A stretch of DNA of 10,922 bases, taken from assembly GCA_955652625.1 (NCBI GenBank), contig CATPBM010000062.1, positions 1 to 10,922 of the forward strand, read 5' to 3'. The notes under the pieces are model-generated. The model had not been told where the DNA came from and made no database searches. It was given only the letters and a program-made list of their open reading frames with translations. A program made the translations under genes and the position numbers. Shown piece by piece: positions 1 to 9,406 of this stretch. The stretch comes from an uncultured Steroidobacteraceae bacterium (lineage in GTDB: Bacteria; Pseudomonadota; Gammaproteobacteria; Steroidobacterales; Steroidobacteraceae). The stretch's first letter is position 1. The number at the start of each line of letters is the position of its first letter.

Positions 1-1
1 C

Positions 2-784
2 GCCCCCCAGCGCGGGGTGCTAACTGACACGCTGCGCTTTGGCGGCCTTCTGGCCGAGCAGAAGCACCAGATCGCCGACCTCAGGCAGCAGCTGCAGTTG
101 CGCGTGGACGCCATGGCGATGCGCCTGGGCGAGGTGAACGCGCACGTCATCCGGCTCGATGCGCTCGGCAAGCGTCTCACCGAGATGGCGGACATCGACA
201 GCCACGAGTTCAATTTCGAGCTCGAGCCGCCCAGCGGCGGCCCGGAAGGCGAGAGCGAGGGCGTGAGCGCCCAGATTCCGGATCTGACGGCCCTGCTGAC
301 TCAACTCGAGCAGCGTGTGAATCTGCGCGATTCGCAGCTCGCGGCTCTGGAAAATGTGATCCTCGCCCGCGAGCTGAAAGAGGAGATTCACCCCGAAGGC
401 CGCCCGGTCACGAGGGGCTTTATTTCCTCCTACTTCGGCGAGCGCGCCGATCCCTTCGATGGCCGCGATGCGTTCCACAAGGGCGTCGATTTCGCCGGGT
501 CCATCGGCGACAAGGTGGTCGCAGTCGCGGCGGGGGTCGTCACCTGGGCCGGCGAGCGAACAGGCTCAGGTTTCGGCAAGCTTATCGAGATCAATCACGG
601 GGACGGCTTCGTCACCCGCTACGCTCACAACCAGCGCACGCTGGTGAGCGTCGGCGCGATGGTGAAGCGCGGCGAAGCCGTGGCGCTCATGGGGTCCAGC
701 GGCCACTCGACCGGGCCGCACCTGCACTTCGAGGTGCTGCGTAACGGCCGACAGGTCGATCCCCTGTCATTCGTCGGTCGCTGA
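2..784 (+). CDS. M23 family (LytM-type) murein endopeptidase, 5' end outside the window
   Basis: Probable zinc-dependent peptidoglycan endopeptidase acting in the periplasm on peptide cross-links. The frame is open to the left edge. A GTG at 17 is the first possible start inside the window, but relatives carry an N-terminal membrane anchor before the coiled coil, so the gene very probably begins upstream. Numbered from the GTG, residues about 10-60 and 92-118 are heptad-rich and charged (coiled coil), and residues 130-255 form the M23 domain. All expected zinc ligands and catalytic positions are present: HxxxD at H154/D158, H204 in a YAH motif, and HLH at H235/H237. It should therefore be an active enzyme, unlike EnvC-type activators that have lost these residues. 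It lies upstream of secA, a position commonly held by such a gene after lpxC in gammaproteobacteria. Family call is secure; the physiological substrate is inferred. Confidence 0.93.
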   Translation, partial: APQRGVLTDTLRFGGLLAEQKHQIADLRQQLQLRVDAMAMRLGEVNAHVIRLDALGKRLTEMADIDSHEFNFELEPPSGGPEGESEGVSAQIPDLTALLTQLEQRVNLRDSQLAALENVILARELKEEIHPEGRPVTRGFISSYFGERADPFDGRDAFHKGVDFAGSIGDKVVAVAAGVVTWAGERTGSGFGKLIEINHGDGFVTRYAHNQRTLVSVGAMVKRGEAVALMGSSGHSTGPHLHFEVLRNGRQVDPLSFVGR

Positions 785-789
785 TCCCC

Positions 790-804
790 GCCCCGCCACG
801 GGGC
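790..804 (+). terminator. Possible hairpin terminator after the M23 gene
   Basis: GCCCCG (790-795), loop CCA, CGGGGC (799-804) forms a perfect 6-bp GC stem starting 6 bases after the M23 stop codon. No T-run follows (CTGCTCTACC), so it is not a classic intrinsic terminator. It may only slow polymerase or protect the 3' end. Confidence 0.35.
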
Positions 805-848
805 CTGCTCTACCGCCCACCCTTGAATTCCGCACGCCCACGAACCAA

Positions 849-879
849 TTGGGCGCAGCTAGCGTCTATTGCGTACAAT
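849..879 (+). promoter_or_regulatory. Candidate secA promoter
   Basis: TACAAT at 874-879 matches 5 of 6 bases of the sigma70 -10 box. The best -35-like hexamer is TTGGGC (849-854), with a long 19-base spacer; at 17 bases the sequence is only GGGCGC. The -10 box lies inside a small inverted repeat, GCGTA-CAA-TACGC (871-883). The 169-base stretch between the M23 stop and the chosen secA start (785-953) holds only this and the hairpin. I see no SecM-like arrest peptide in it. Confidence 0.4.
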
Positions 880-953
880 ACGCCGCTTTCGAACCCCGGC
901 ATGCACGGTAAGTGCTTGTCGGCAAAGCTGTTTTTCGCTCAACGAGTCACGCC

Positions 954-3485
<2,532 letters not shown>

Positions 3486-3500
3486 CGCCGGCAGCGCCTG

Positions 3501-3770
3501 ATGCGCGCCCTGCAGGCGCAGCACGCGGAAGCCGCCTCCGCGCTGGCGCTCGCACAGGAAGAGGCCGCTTCGGTCGCCGGGGCCCGGGCGGGAGCGGGCG
3601 CAGCAGAGCGGCGCGCCGGCGCAAGCGCCGCACCACCTCCGCTGCCCGGCCCGGAGGGTGCCGGCACGTTCGTGCGCGCAGAGCGCAAGGTGGGGCGCAA
3701 CGAGCCCTGCCCGTGCGGTTCGGGCAAGAAGTTCAAACACTGTCACGGCGCACTCTCGAGCGTCGAGTAG
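3501..3770 (+). CDS. Detached SecA C-terminal tail with SEC-C zinc motif (in frame after the TAG)
   Basis: Codons 3486-3767 continue the secA frame without a stop: RRQRL, an Ala/Gln/Glu-rich helix, a flexible Ala/Pro/Gly linker, then the conserved SEC-C end. The zinc motif is perfect, CxC-x8-CH ([14 protein letters not shown]919, C921, C930 and H931 if numbered through the TAG from TTG 954). In SecA this motif binds zinc and docks SecB. Read through, the protein would be about 938 residues, close to normal for the family. As a separate gene it could start at ATG 3501 (89 residues), but no Shine-Dalgarno precedes it. Expression would need stop readthrough or reinitiation 15 bases after the TAG. 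The intact frame and motif suggest either a very recent nonsense change, a base-calling error, or continued use. The sequence alone cannot choose between these. Confidence 0.8.
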   Translation: MRALQAQHAEAASALALAQEEAASVAGARAGAGAAERRAGASAAPPPLPGPEGAGTFVRAERKVGRNEPCPCGSGKKFKHCHGALSSVE

Positions 3771-3776
3771 CGCGCA

Positions 3777-4187
3777 GTGGTGTCGGCGCGAGTCACCCTG
3801 GTCGTCGCGGCGGCGCTCTACGATCGCGCCGGACGGGTACTCATCGCGCAGCGCCCTGCTGGCAAGCACATGGCGGGCCGCTGGGAATTCCCGGGCGGCA
3901 AGGTGACTGCCGGCGAGAGCGAGCGCGAGGCGCTCCTGCGCGAACTGCGTGAGGAGCTCGGCATCAGCGTGACGGCCGCCAGGGCCTTGATGCGCCTGAC
4001 GCACTCGTACGAGGATCGCGACGTCGAGCTCTCGCTCTGGATCGTCGAGCGCTTCGCAGGCGAGCCTGAGGCGCTCGATGGTCAGCGCCTGAAGTGGGTG
4101 GCGCCGGCACGGCTTGCCCGGGAGGACATGCTCGAGGCCGATCGGCCCTTCATCGAAGCGCTCGGGAGTCTGCCCGCCCCGGGCTGA
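3777..4187 (+). CDS. mutT: MutT-type Nudix hydrolase (8-oxo-dGTP diphosphatase)
   Basis: Predicted to hydrolyse oxidised guanine nucleotides (8-oxo-dGTP to 8-oxo-dGMP), cleansing the cytosolic pool and preventing A:T to C:G transversions. The 136-residue protein has a perfect Nudix box, G-x5-E-x7-RE-x2-EE-x-G-I, at residues 41-63, preceded by the MutT-specific run GKHMAGRWEFPGG (29-41). Near the C-terminus, D122 (EADRPFIEAL) aligns with E. coli MutT N119, which contacts the oxidised base. Asp there should still allow recognition and is a mild variation. The start is GTG 3777 or the adjacent GTG 3780; neither has a Shine-Dalgarno. The gene begins 6 bases after the TAG of the SecA tail, in the same frame, so translation is probably coupled to it. 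argJ, often between secA and mutT in relatives, is absent. Confidence 0.92.
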   Translation: MVSARVTLVVAAALYDRAGRVLIAQRPAGKHMAGRWEFPGGKVTAGESEREALLRELREELGISVTAARALMRLTHSYEDRDVELSLWIVERFAGEPEALDGQRLKWVAPARLAREDMLEADRPFIEALGSLPAPG

Positions 4188-4204
4188 CCGGCGCCGCGGA
4201 GCTG

Positions 4205-4218
4205 GCATTGTACAATGC
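4205..4218 (+). promoter_or_regulatory. Candidate -10 box inside a 14-bp palindrome
   Basis: GCATTGTACAATGC is a perfect 14-bp palindrome in the 57-base gap between mutT and the next gene. Its right half contains TACAAT (4211-4216), a 5/6 match to the -10 consensus, 28 bases before the ATG at 4245. No convincing -35 box sits 16-18 bases upstream; CTGACC (4184-4189) is 21 bases away. It could be a promoter with an overlapping operator, or chance symmetry. Confidence 0.4.
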
Positions 4219-4244
4219 ACTTGCAACGCAACAGGCAGGAATCC

Positions 4245-4643
4245 ATGGCAGCGCAGAACGACCTCCCCGAAATCCAGCTCGATCCCCAGGGCCTGTACCG
4301 TGAGGACGTGTTCACCGACCGCCGCGCCGGCAGCATTCGGCGGCTGACTCCGGTCAGCGTGGACGGCGCGGTCGATCCCGCGCGCCCGGTGCTGTTTTCG
4401 GGGCAGACGCAGCTGCTGACACCCGCCGGTGTCCTGCCGCTGGGCTTTGAGATCGAAGCGCAGAGCCTCGCGGAGGCGCTGAAGAAATTCCCGGAAGGGG
4501 TGAAGGTCGCACTCGAGCAGGCGATCGATGAGGCGCGCGAGCTGCGCCGCGAAGCCGCCTCCCGCATCGTCGTGCCCGAGGTGGGCAGCGCCGTGGGGCC
4601 GGGTCCGGGAGCGGCCGGCGGCGGCAAAATCAAGTTTCCTTAG
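4245..4643 (+). CDS. Small conserved-looking protein of unknown function
   Basis: A 132-residue soluble protein with no signal peptide or membrane segment. I chose ATG 4245 over the upstream ATG at 4215 because AGGA (4237-4240) sits 4 bases before it, and because the upstream ATG would overlap the TACAAT box. Residues 1-75 are mixed strand-like sequence with recognisable blocks (LYREDVFTDRRAGSIRRLTP, then RPVLFSGQTQLLTPAGVLPL). Residues about 78-112 look like an Ala/Glu/Arg-rich amphipathic helix, and the tail is Gly/Pro-rich ending GGGKIKFP. From memory, similar small proteins annotated only as hypothetical or cytoplasmic occur in gammaproteobacteria; I cannot assign a function. The stop codon TAG directly abuts the ATG of the prolyl oligopeptidase gene, so the two are probably co-transcribed and translationally coupled. 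Confidence 0.85.
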   Translation: MAAQNDLPEIQLDPQGLYREDVFTDRRAGSIRRLTPVSVDGAVDPARPVLFSGQTQLLTPAGVLPLGFEIEAQSLAEALKKFPEGVKVALEQAIDEARELRREAASRIVVPEVGSAVGPGPGAAGGGKIKFP

Positions 4644-6881
4644 ATGATGCGTGCCCGCTACCGTGCGGTAGCCGGCGCGCTTGCGACCGCCGCCGGTGTC
4701 GTGTACTGCCTGAGCTCGTGCGTCGGGATGCAGCTCGGCACACCGCAGCCTTTTCCCGGCAGCGGGCCAGGCGGCAAGCCAATGCGCACCGCCACCGAGA
4801 CCGCGGTCGGCATGCCCCCGGCCGCCTCCGCACCGGTGTACCCGGTCACCGCGCGCGTGCAGGTGAGCGACAGCTATTTCGGCACCAAGGTCGCAGATCC
4901 CTATCGGTGGCTTGAGAACCTCGACTCGCCAGCCGTGCGCGAGTGGGTGAGCAGGCAAAACGCGCTCGCGCAGCCGCGGCTGCAGGAGCTTGCGGCCCGC
5001 CCGTGGCTGAAGGCCCGCCTCACGCAGCTGTGGAACTACGAGCGCTTCGACGTGCCGGTACGGCGCGCCGGTCACTATTTCTTCCTGCACAACGACGGCA
5101 CGCAGAACCAGAGTGTGCTGTTCGTGTCCGACACGCTCGACTCCCCCGGTCGCGTGCTGTTCGATCCGAACACCGTGCGCGAGGATGCGACCGTCGCGGT
5201 CTCGGAGTTCACGCCCGACGTGCGCGGGCGCGTAGTCGCCTACGCGGTTTGCGACGCCGGCACCGACTGGCAGATCTGGCGCTTCCGCAGCGTCGCGGAC
5301 GGCAAGGATCTGCCGGACACGCTGCGCTTCACCAAGTTCTGGGGCGTGTCCTGGGCGCGCGACGGCTCAGGGGTGTACTACAGCCGCTATCCCGCGCTGC
5401 CCGACGGCAAGGGCGATGATTCCGGCAGGCCGGCCGTTTACTTTCACCGGCTCGGCACCGCCCAGGATGACGATCGGCTGGTCTACGAGGTGACCAATCA
5501 CCCGACGCGCATTCCCATGGCGCGGGTGACTGAGGACGGGCATTACCTGGTGGTGACGCTGGTCGAAGGCTACGAGAACAACGGCGTCGAGCTGCTCGAT
5601 CTGCGCGGCGCGGACGCAAAGCCGCAGCCGCTGTTCTCCGCCTGGGACGCCCTGTATACGTTCATCGGGGCGCGCGGCCAGGACCTGTACTTTCAGACGA
5701 CCCGCGATGCGCCCCTCGGCCGAGTCATCGCCATCGACGCGCGCGAGCCGAACCCGGCGCGCACGCTGGTGCCGGAAGGCGCTACGGCGCTCGAGGAGGC
5801 GAGTTACGTGGGCGGCCGGATCATCGCCAGGTACATTGAGGATGCCCACGGCGTGGCCCGTGTGTACGAGCGCGACGGCCGGCCGCTCGGCAACGTGACC
5901 CTGCCGGGCCTGGGCCGCATCGCGGGGTTCCACGGCGAGGGCGCCCAGAACGAGACGTTCTTTTCCTACACGGACTACCTGACACCGACCAAGATCTACC
6001 GCTTCGATGTGCCGGCGAACGAGGCGACGCTGTGGCGCGAGCCGCGCACTTCGGCCTCGAATGCGCAGTTCGTCACCGAACAGGTGTTCTACCCGAGCAA
6101 GGACGGCACGCGGGTGCCGATGTACATCACGCACCGGCGCGACCTGGTCCGGGACGGCAACCAGCCGTTTCTCCTTTATGGGTACGGCGGCTTCGACATC
6201 TCGCTCACCCCGGAATATCGGCCTCAGGTGCAGGCGTGGCTCGAGATGGGCGGCGCCTATGCCGAGGCGAACCTGCGCGGCGGGGGCGAATACGGGGAGA
6301 AGTGGCACAAGGCCGGAACGCTCGCCAACAAGCAGCACGTGTTCGATGACTTCATCGCCGCCGCGGAATACCTGATTGCCCAGCACTACACGCGCAGCGC
6401 ACGCTTAGGGATTCACGGCCGCAGCAACGGCGGACTGCTGGTCGGTGCGGTGCTGACGCAGCGCCCGCAGCTGTTCGGCGCAGCGCTCCCCGCGGTGGGC
6501 GTGCTCGACATGCTGCGCTACCACACCGCGAGCGCCAACGCGCGCCAATGGTCCTCCGACTTCGGCCTGTCCGAGGACCCGGAGCAGTTTAGATCCCTCT
6601 ACGCCTACTCGCCGGTACAGAACGTGAAGAAGGGCGTGTGCTATCCGCCGACGCTCATCACGACCGCGGACCACGACGATCGCGTGGTGCCCTGGCACAG
6701 CTACAAGTTCGCCGCGGCGCTGCAGGCGGCGCAGATCTGCGCCAATCCCATTCTCATCCGCGTCGAGACGCGCGCCGGCCACGGCGCGGGCAAGCCCGTG
6801 TGGATGCAGATCGATGACTTCGCCGATCAGTGGGCGTTTCTTGCGAAGTGGCTGCAGGTGACGGCGCCAACGGCTCCTTGA
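4644..6881 (+). CDS. Prolyl oligopeptidase (S9A serine peptidase), probable lipoprotein
   Basis: Predicted to cleave short proline-containing peptides on the carboxyl side of proline, probably in the periplasm. The N-terminus (residues 1-26) has basic residues, a hydrophobic stretch and a lipobox-like LSSC with C26, suggesting a lipid-anchored export form. A low-complexity linker runs to about residue 65. The S9 N-terminal beta-propeller covers about 75-480, beginning with ADPYRWLE (84-91). The alpha/beta-hydrolase domain covers about 490-740, including NLRGGGEYGEKWH. The catalytic triad is S594 (GRSNGG, where many relatives have GGSNGG), D678 (DHDDRVVP) and H713 (AGHGAGK). R680 matches the substrate-positioning arginine of porcine POP (R643). 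The 745-residue length is normal for a secreted S9A enzyme. The start directly follows the previous TAG and lacks a Shine-Dalgarno; the signal peptide supports it. Confidence 0.94.
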   Translation: MMRARYRAVAGALATAAGVVYCLSSCVGMQLGTPQPFPGSGPGGKPMRTATETAVGMPPAASAPVYPVTARVQVSDSYFGTKVADPYRWLENLDSPAVREWVSRQNALAQPRLQELAARPWLKARLTQLWNYERFDVPVRRAGHYFFLHNDGTQNQSVLFVSDTLDSPGRVLFDPNTVREDATVAVSEFTPDVRGRVVAYAVCDAGTDWQIWRFRSVADGKDLPDTLRFTKFWGVSWARDGSGVYYSRYPALPDGKGDDSGRPAVYFHRLGTAQDDDRLVYEVTNHPTRIPMARVTEDGHYLVVTLVEGYENNGVELLDLRGADAKPQPLFSAWDALYTFIGARGQDLYFQTTRDAPLGRVIAIDAREPNPARTLVPEGATALEEASYVGGRIIARYIEDAHGVARVYERDGRPLGNVTLPGLGRIAGFHGEGAQNETFFSYTDYLTPTKIYRFDVPANEATLWREPRTSASNAQFVTEQVFYPSKDGTRVPMYITHRRDLVRDGNQPFLLYGYGGFDISLTPEYRPQVQAWLEMGGAYAEANLRGGGEYGEKWHKAGTLANKQHVFDDFIAAAEYLIAQHYTRSARLGIHGRSNGGLLVGAVLTQRPQLFGAALPAVGVLDMLRYHTASANARQWSSDFGLSEDPEQFRSLYAYSPVQNVKKGVCYPPTLITTADHDDRVVPWHSYKFAAALQAAQICANPILIRVETRAGHGAGKPVWMQIDDFADQWAFLAKWLQVTAPTAP

Positions 6882-6888
6882 GTTAGCT

Positions 6889-7647
6889 TCAGTCCGGCTT
6901 GAGGATCGCCCTGACGGTGAGGGTAGCCGGATCAAATACGACGATCGCCCGCCGGCTGTTTCCCCACATCACGAGTGCATTCTTCTGCCCGGGCGCAAGC
7001 CCGAGCCTCGACAGCCGGGTCGCAAGCGCTTGCTTCTCGTGCTTGGACAGGTACTTGATCTCACCCACGGCAGAGAGCTGCGCCCGCAGCTTCGGCAGCC
7101 CCTGGTCCCAGGGTCTGAAGTAGCGCGGCATATCGATGACGTCCTGACCACCACCGAAGATGCTGGAGTTGACGATCCTGGCCGCTTCCTCCTCGTTGTC
7201 AGGCAGCGGCGCCCACACCCAGCGCGGCAGGCTGTACCAGTGCGGCGCGAGAGTGGGGTTCTCGCGGCGCGCCCGTGCGTTCTCAGCGGCATCCAGAGCA
7301 GACGCCTGAACCATCTCCAGGCGATCCGCCGAGAAGGTGTAGTAGAGCGGACGTCCCTGCCACAGCGTCGCCGCGCCGTAGATGAGCGCGCTGATCTGTG
7401 CCAACACGATGATCGCGATGTCCCGCGCAAGTTCACGACGCGGCTTGCGCGGATTGGCGATGATGAGTGTCAGGGTGGGGCCCAGCGCCAGGTCGACCAG
7501 GCCGACGATGAGCAGTATGTGGAGCACGCCCGTCAGATACCAGCCGGGCCAGCGATACCAGCCGAGGTACAGTCCGCCGAGCACCAGTGTCAGCGCACAG
7601 GCACTTCCCAGGAGGTGCAGGCCAAAGGCCGTGAGGCGGAATCTCAT
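6889..7647 (-). CDS. TfpX/TfpZ-like type IV pilin accessory membrane protein
   Basis: A 252-residue protein with three predicted transmembrane segments at about residues 8-30, 37-63 and 76-97, then a soluble C-terminal part of about 155 residues, probably periplasmic. The pattern VDLALGPTLTLII, a basic loop (NPRKPRR), a third helix with QISALIYG, and then RPLYYTFSADRLEMV resembles TfpX/TfpZ pilin accessory proteins. These are needed for efficient display of particular pilins in Acinetobacter, Moraxella and relatives. The assignment comes from recognising this pattern, not from a search. It is the last gene of the minus-strand cluster, starting 3 bases after the yacG stop, which implies coupling. 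It converges with the oligopeptidase gene across 7 bases with no visible terminator. No pilin gene is adjacent here, but pilC and pilD lie upstream in the same direction. Confidence 0.8.
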   Translation of the reverse strand: MRFRLTAFGLHLLGSACALTLVLGGLYLGWYRWPGWYLTGVLHILLIVGLVDLALGPTLTLIIANPRKPRRELARDIAIIVLAQISALIYGAATLWQGRPLYYTFSADRLEMVQASALDAAENARARRENPTLAPHWYSLPRWVWAPLPDNEEEAARIVNSSIFGGGQDVIDMPRYFRPWDQGLPKLRAQLSAVGEIKYLSKHEKQALATRLSRLGLAPGQKNALVMWGNSRRAIVVFDPATLTVRAILKPD

Positions 7648-7650
7648 GCG

Positions 7651-7857
7651 CTACGTGGAACCCTTCTGCGGGCGCTCTTCCGCAGGCGCGGATCTCTCCT
7701 CGCCCGGCGCCGCCTCACCGGGGATGGCGTGCCGCTCGCTCAGCCACGCGCCCAGGTCGATCAGCCGGCACCGCTCGCTGCAGAACGGGCGAAACGGGGC
7801 CGTCTGCCAGTCCAATTCGCGCTTGCACGTCGGGCACTTGACGCGAGTCGGGCTCAT
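7651..7857 (-). CDS. yacG: DNA gyrase inhibitor / zinc protein YacG
   Basis: A 68-residue protein of the YacG family. E. coli YacG binds GyrB and inhibits gyrase DNA binding; it is cytoplasmic. The zinc ligands are C8 and C11 (CPTC) with C26 and C30 (FCSERC), a C-x2-C-x14-C-x3-C pattern one residue tighter than in E. coli. The signature [19 protein letters not shown] is intact, followed by an acidic, disordered tail (GEEAPAEE-like). The frame is open upstream to 8169, but the ATG at 7857 fits the family N-terminus. A longer start would overlap zapD in another frame with unrelated sequence. It lies 14 bases after the zapD stop, so it is probably in the same operon. No clear Shine-Dalgarno is visible. 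Confidence 0.93.
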   Translation of the reverse strand: MSPTRVKCPTCKRELDWQTAPFRPFCSERCRLIDLGAWLSERHAIPGEAAPGEERSAPAEERPQKGST

Positions 7858-7871
7858 CGGTTGAAACCGTC

Positions 7872-8687
7872 TCAGGGACAGCAGGTCAGGGTGAACGGAA
7901 CATCGGCCTGAGATTGCGTCGGCCGGGTCGCCAATCCGTTCCACGTGAGGAAGCGGATGCTGCAGCGGTGATGACTGCCGCTGATTTCCGGATAGAGCCC
8001 GGCCGATGCCGGAAGCAGGATCCGCAGCAGCTGCAGCGGATTGTCCCGGTCGAAGGTGATCGCGAAAGTGCCGCTTGTGGCGTTCTCCTGGCGGCTGCGG
8101 CCGTTCTGGCGCGTCAGCCACAGAAGTTCCGCGATCGCATCGCACAGCGGTCGCAGGAGCCCGAGCCATTGATTGAACGTACGCATGCGCGCCTCGGCGG
8201 GCTGCGCGAGCCAGAAGTAGTAGTCGGGCAGGTCAAACTCGCACGTGCCCCCCGGGATGGCGCTGCGAAGCTTGATGGCGCCCACGAACTCCGAATCCCG
8301 CAGCGGCTGCAGGAAAGCAGAACCGGCGCTCATGAGGTCGGTACGCAGGCGCATGAGGTTCGACAGGAGAGTCTTGAGTCGCTGCCGGTCGACGCCGGGA
8401 TTGGATTGGAATTCGTTGAGTGTCGTCAGCTGGCTCTCGAGCTCCTTCAGCACGTCCGAGCGCACATCGCCGCGCGTGGTAATGGCGAGGATGTCGATCA
8501 AGCTCGCCATCGCGGCGCGGCTGCCCCACTGACTCGCCATCTCGTTGTGATGCAGCGCCTGGTTGTAGAGAAAATCCAGCCGCAGGAACGTACGCATACG
8601 CTCATTCAGCGGTTGCTCGAAGATGAGCACGCCCGGATCGGCGGCGGGTGCCTCAGAGGCCATTTCTGGCAAGGCGGATTCCGTCAT
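7872..8687 (-). CDS. zapD: Cell division protein ZapD
   Basis: ZapD (YacF) binds the C-terminal tail of FtsZ and bundles protofilaments at the Z-ring. The 271-residue protein is alpha-helical at the N-terminus with a beta-sheet C-terminal part. Family landmarks include [18 protein letters not shown] near the N-terminus, the central [17 protein letters not shown], and [17 protein letters not shown] followed by a FTLTCC ending, all close to E. coli ZapD. I chose ATG 8687. The frame has an earlier start (8753) that adds 22 non-family residues, and an internal Met at 8663 would also fit the 247-residue E. coli length. None has a good Shine-Dalgarno. It follows coaE by 91 bases, the widest gap in this run apart from zones with no gene. 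Confidence 0.95.
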   Translation of the reverse strand: MTESALPEMASEAPAADPGVLIFEQPLNERMRTFLRLDFLYNQALHHNEMASQWGSRAAMASLIDILAITTRGDVRSDVLKELESQLTTLNEFQSNPGVDRQRLKTLLSNLMRLRTDLMSAGSAFLQPLRDSEFVGAIKLRSAIPGGTCEFDLPDYYFWLAQPAEARMRTFNQWLGLLRPLCDAIAELLWLTRQNGRSRQENATSGTFAITFDRDNPLQLLRILLPASAGLYPEISGSHHRCSIRFLTWNGLATRPTQSQADVPFTLTCCP

Positions 8688-8693
8688 GCCCGT

Positions 8694-8723
8694 ATTGTGC
8701 TCGAGGTGTGCGGCACCCGTAAA
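8694..8723 (-). promoter_or_regulatory. Weak candidate zapD promoter
   Basis: In the coaE-zapD gap, read on the minus strand, TTTACG (8723-8718, 4/6 to the -35 box) is followed after 18 bases by CACAAT (8699-8694, 4/6 to the -10 box). Transcription would begin only a few bases before the ATG, giving a near-leaderless mRNA. Evidence is weak; readthrough from coaE may be enough. Confidence 0.2.
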
Positions 8724-8778
8724 CGGCGCGTGCCGGTCGCCCGCGAGTGGCAAAGCGCGAGCGGGGCGCGAGCGACCC

Positions 8779-9396
8779 TCAGGCGCGCGGCTGTCCTGCG
8801 AGCTCGAGGTAGCGTGTGTGCAGCGTTTCGACCTGCCTCTGTACGGCGCTCATGTCGGCATCGTTGGTGATGACATCATCGGCCGCCTTGAGGCGCACCG
8901 CGCGCGGCGCTTGTGCATCGAGGATGGCCTGGGCCTGCCGGGCAGTGGAGCGGTCACGGGCGCGCAGGCGGCGCAGCTGCAGCTCCTCGGCGCAGTCCAC
9001 CACCAGCACACGGTCCACGTGCGAGCGGAGGTTTTTTTCCACCAGAAGTGGAATGACGAGGATCTGGTAGGGGCCGCCTGCAGAGGCTGAGCGGGCTTCC
9101 ATCGCGGCGCCAATGGCCGGGTGGGTCAGCTCCTCCAGATCCGCCCGGGCCTTGGGGTCCGAGAAGATGATGTCGCGCAGCGCAGGGCGATCGAGGTGCC
9201 CGTCAGGTGTGAGGATGGATGCGCCAAAGCGCTGGACCAGCCGCTCGAGCGGAGGTTGTCCGGGCTCGACGACGTCGCGCGCGACCTGGTCGCTGTCGAG
9301 AATCGGCACCCCCAGGGCGCCGAAAAATTTGGCCGCGGTAGACTTGCCGCTGGCAATGCCGCCGGTGAGGCCCACGCGGAATACCTGCGCGCTCAT
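8779..9396 (-). CDS. coaE: Dephospho-CoA kinase
   Basis: Catalyses the last step of coenzyme A synthesis: ATP-dependent phosphorylation of the ribose 3'-hydroxyl of dephospho-CoA, in the cytosol. The 205-residue length matches E. coli CoaE (206). The N-terminus reads VGLTGGIASGKST with a Walker A loop at G12-S19 (K18). It is followed by the family DSD motif (34-36) with ARDVVEPG, the LTHPAI segment, the VIPLLVEKN region and the LVVDC strand, then the Arg-rich lid (RLRARDRST) and a late ADDVITND motif. The gene starts 10 bases after the pilD stop. The pilD-coaE pairing is standard in many gammaproteobacteria, so the two are probably co-transcribed. Confidence 0.97.
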   Translation of the reverse strand: MSAQVFRVGLTGGIASGKSTAAKFFGALGVPILDSDQVARDVVEPGQPPLERLVQRFGASILTPDGHLDRPALRDIIFSDPKARADLEELTHPAIGAAMEARSASAGGPYQILVIPLLVEKNLRSHVDRVLVVDCAEELQLRRLRARDRSTARQAQAILDAQAPRAVRLKAADDVITNDADMSAVQRQVETLHTRYLELAGQPRA

Positions 9397-9406
9397 GTAC
9401 TGAGGC

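Noticed and set aside
5367..6386. A 339-codon minus-strand frame inside the oligopeptidase gene
   Set aside because: It lies wholly opposite a gene with an intact catalytic triad and has no recognisable motif; a shadow frame.
7858..7869. Small inverted repeat CGGTT-GA-AACCG between zapD and yacG
   Set aside because: A 5-bp stem with a 2-base loop and no T-run; too weak to call a terminator or operator.
7030..8870. Two long plus-strand frames (7030-7911 and 7914-8870) opposite the TfpX/Z-like gene, yacG and zapD
   Set aside because: The minus-strand products match known families along their whole length; the plus-strand translations have no family features.
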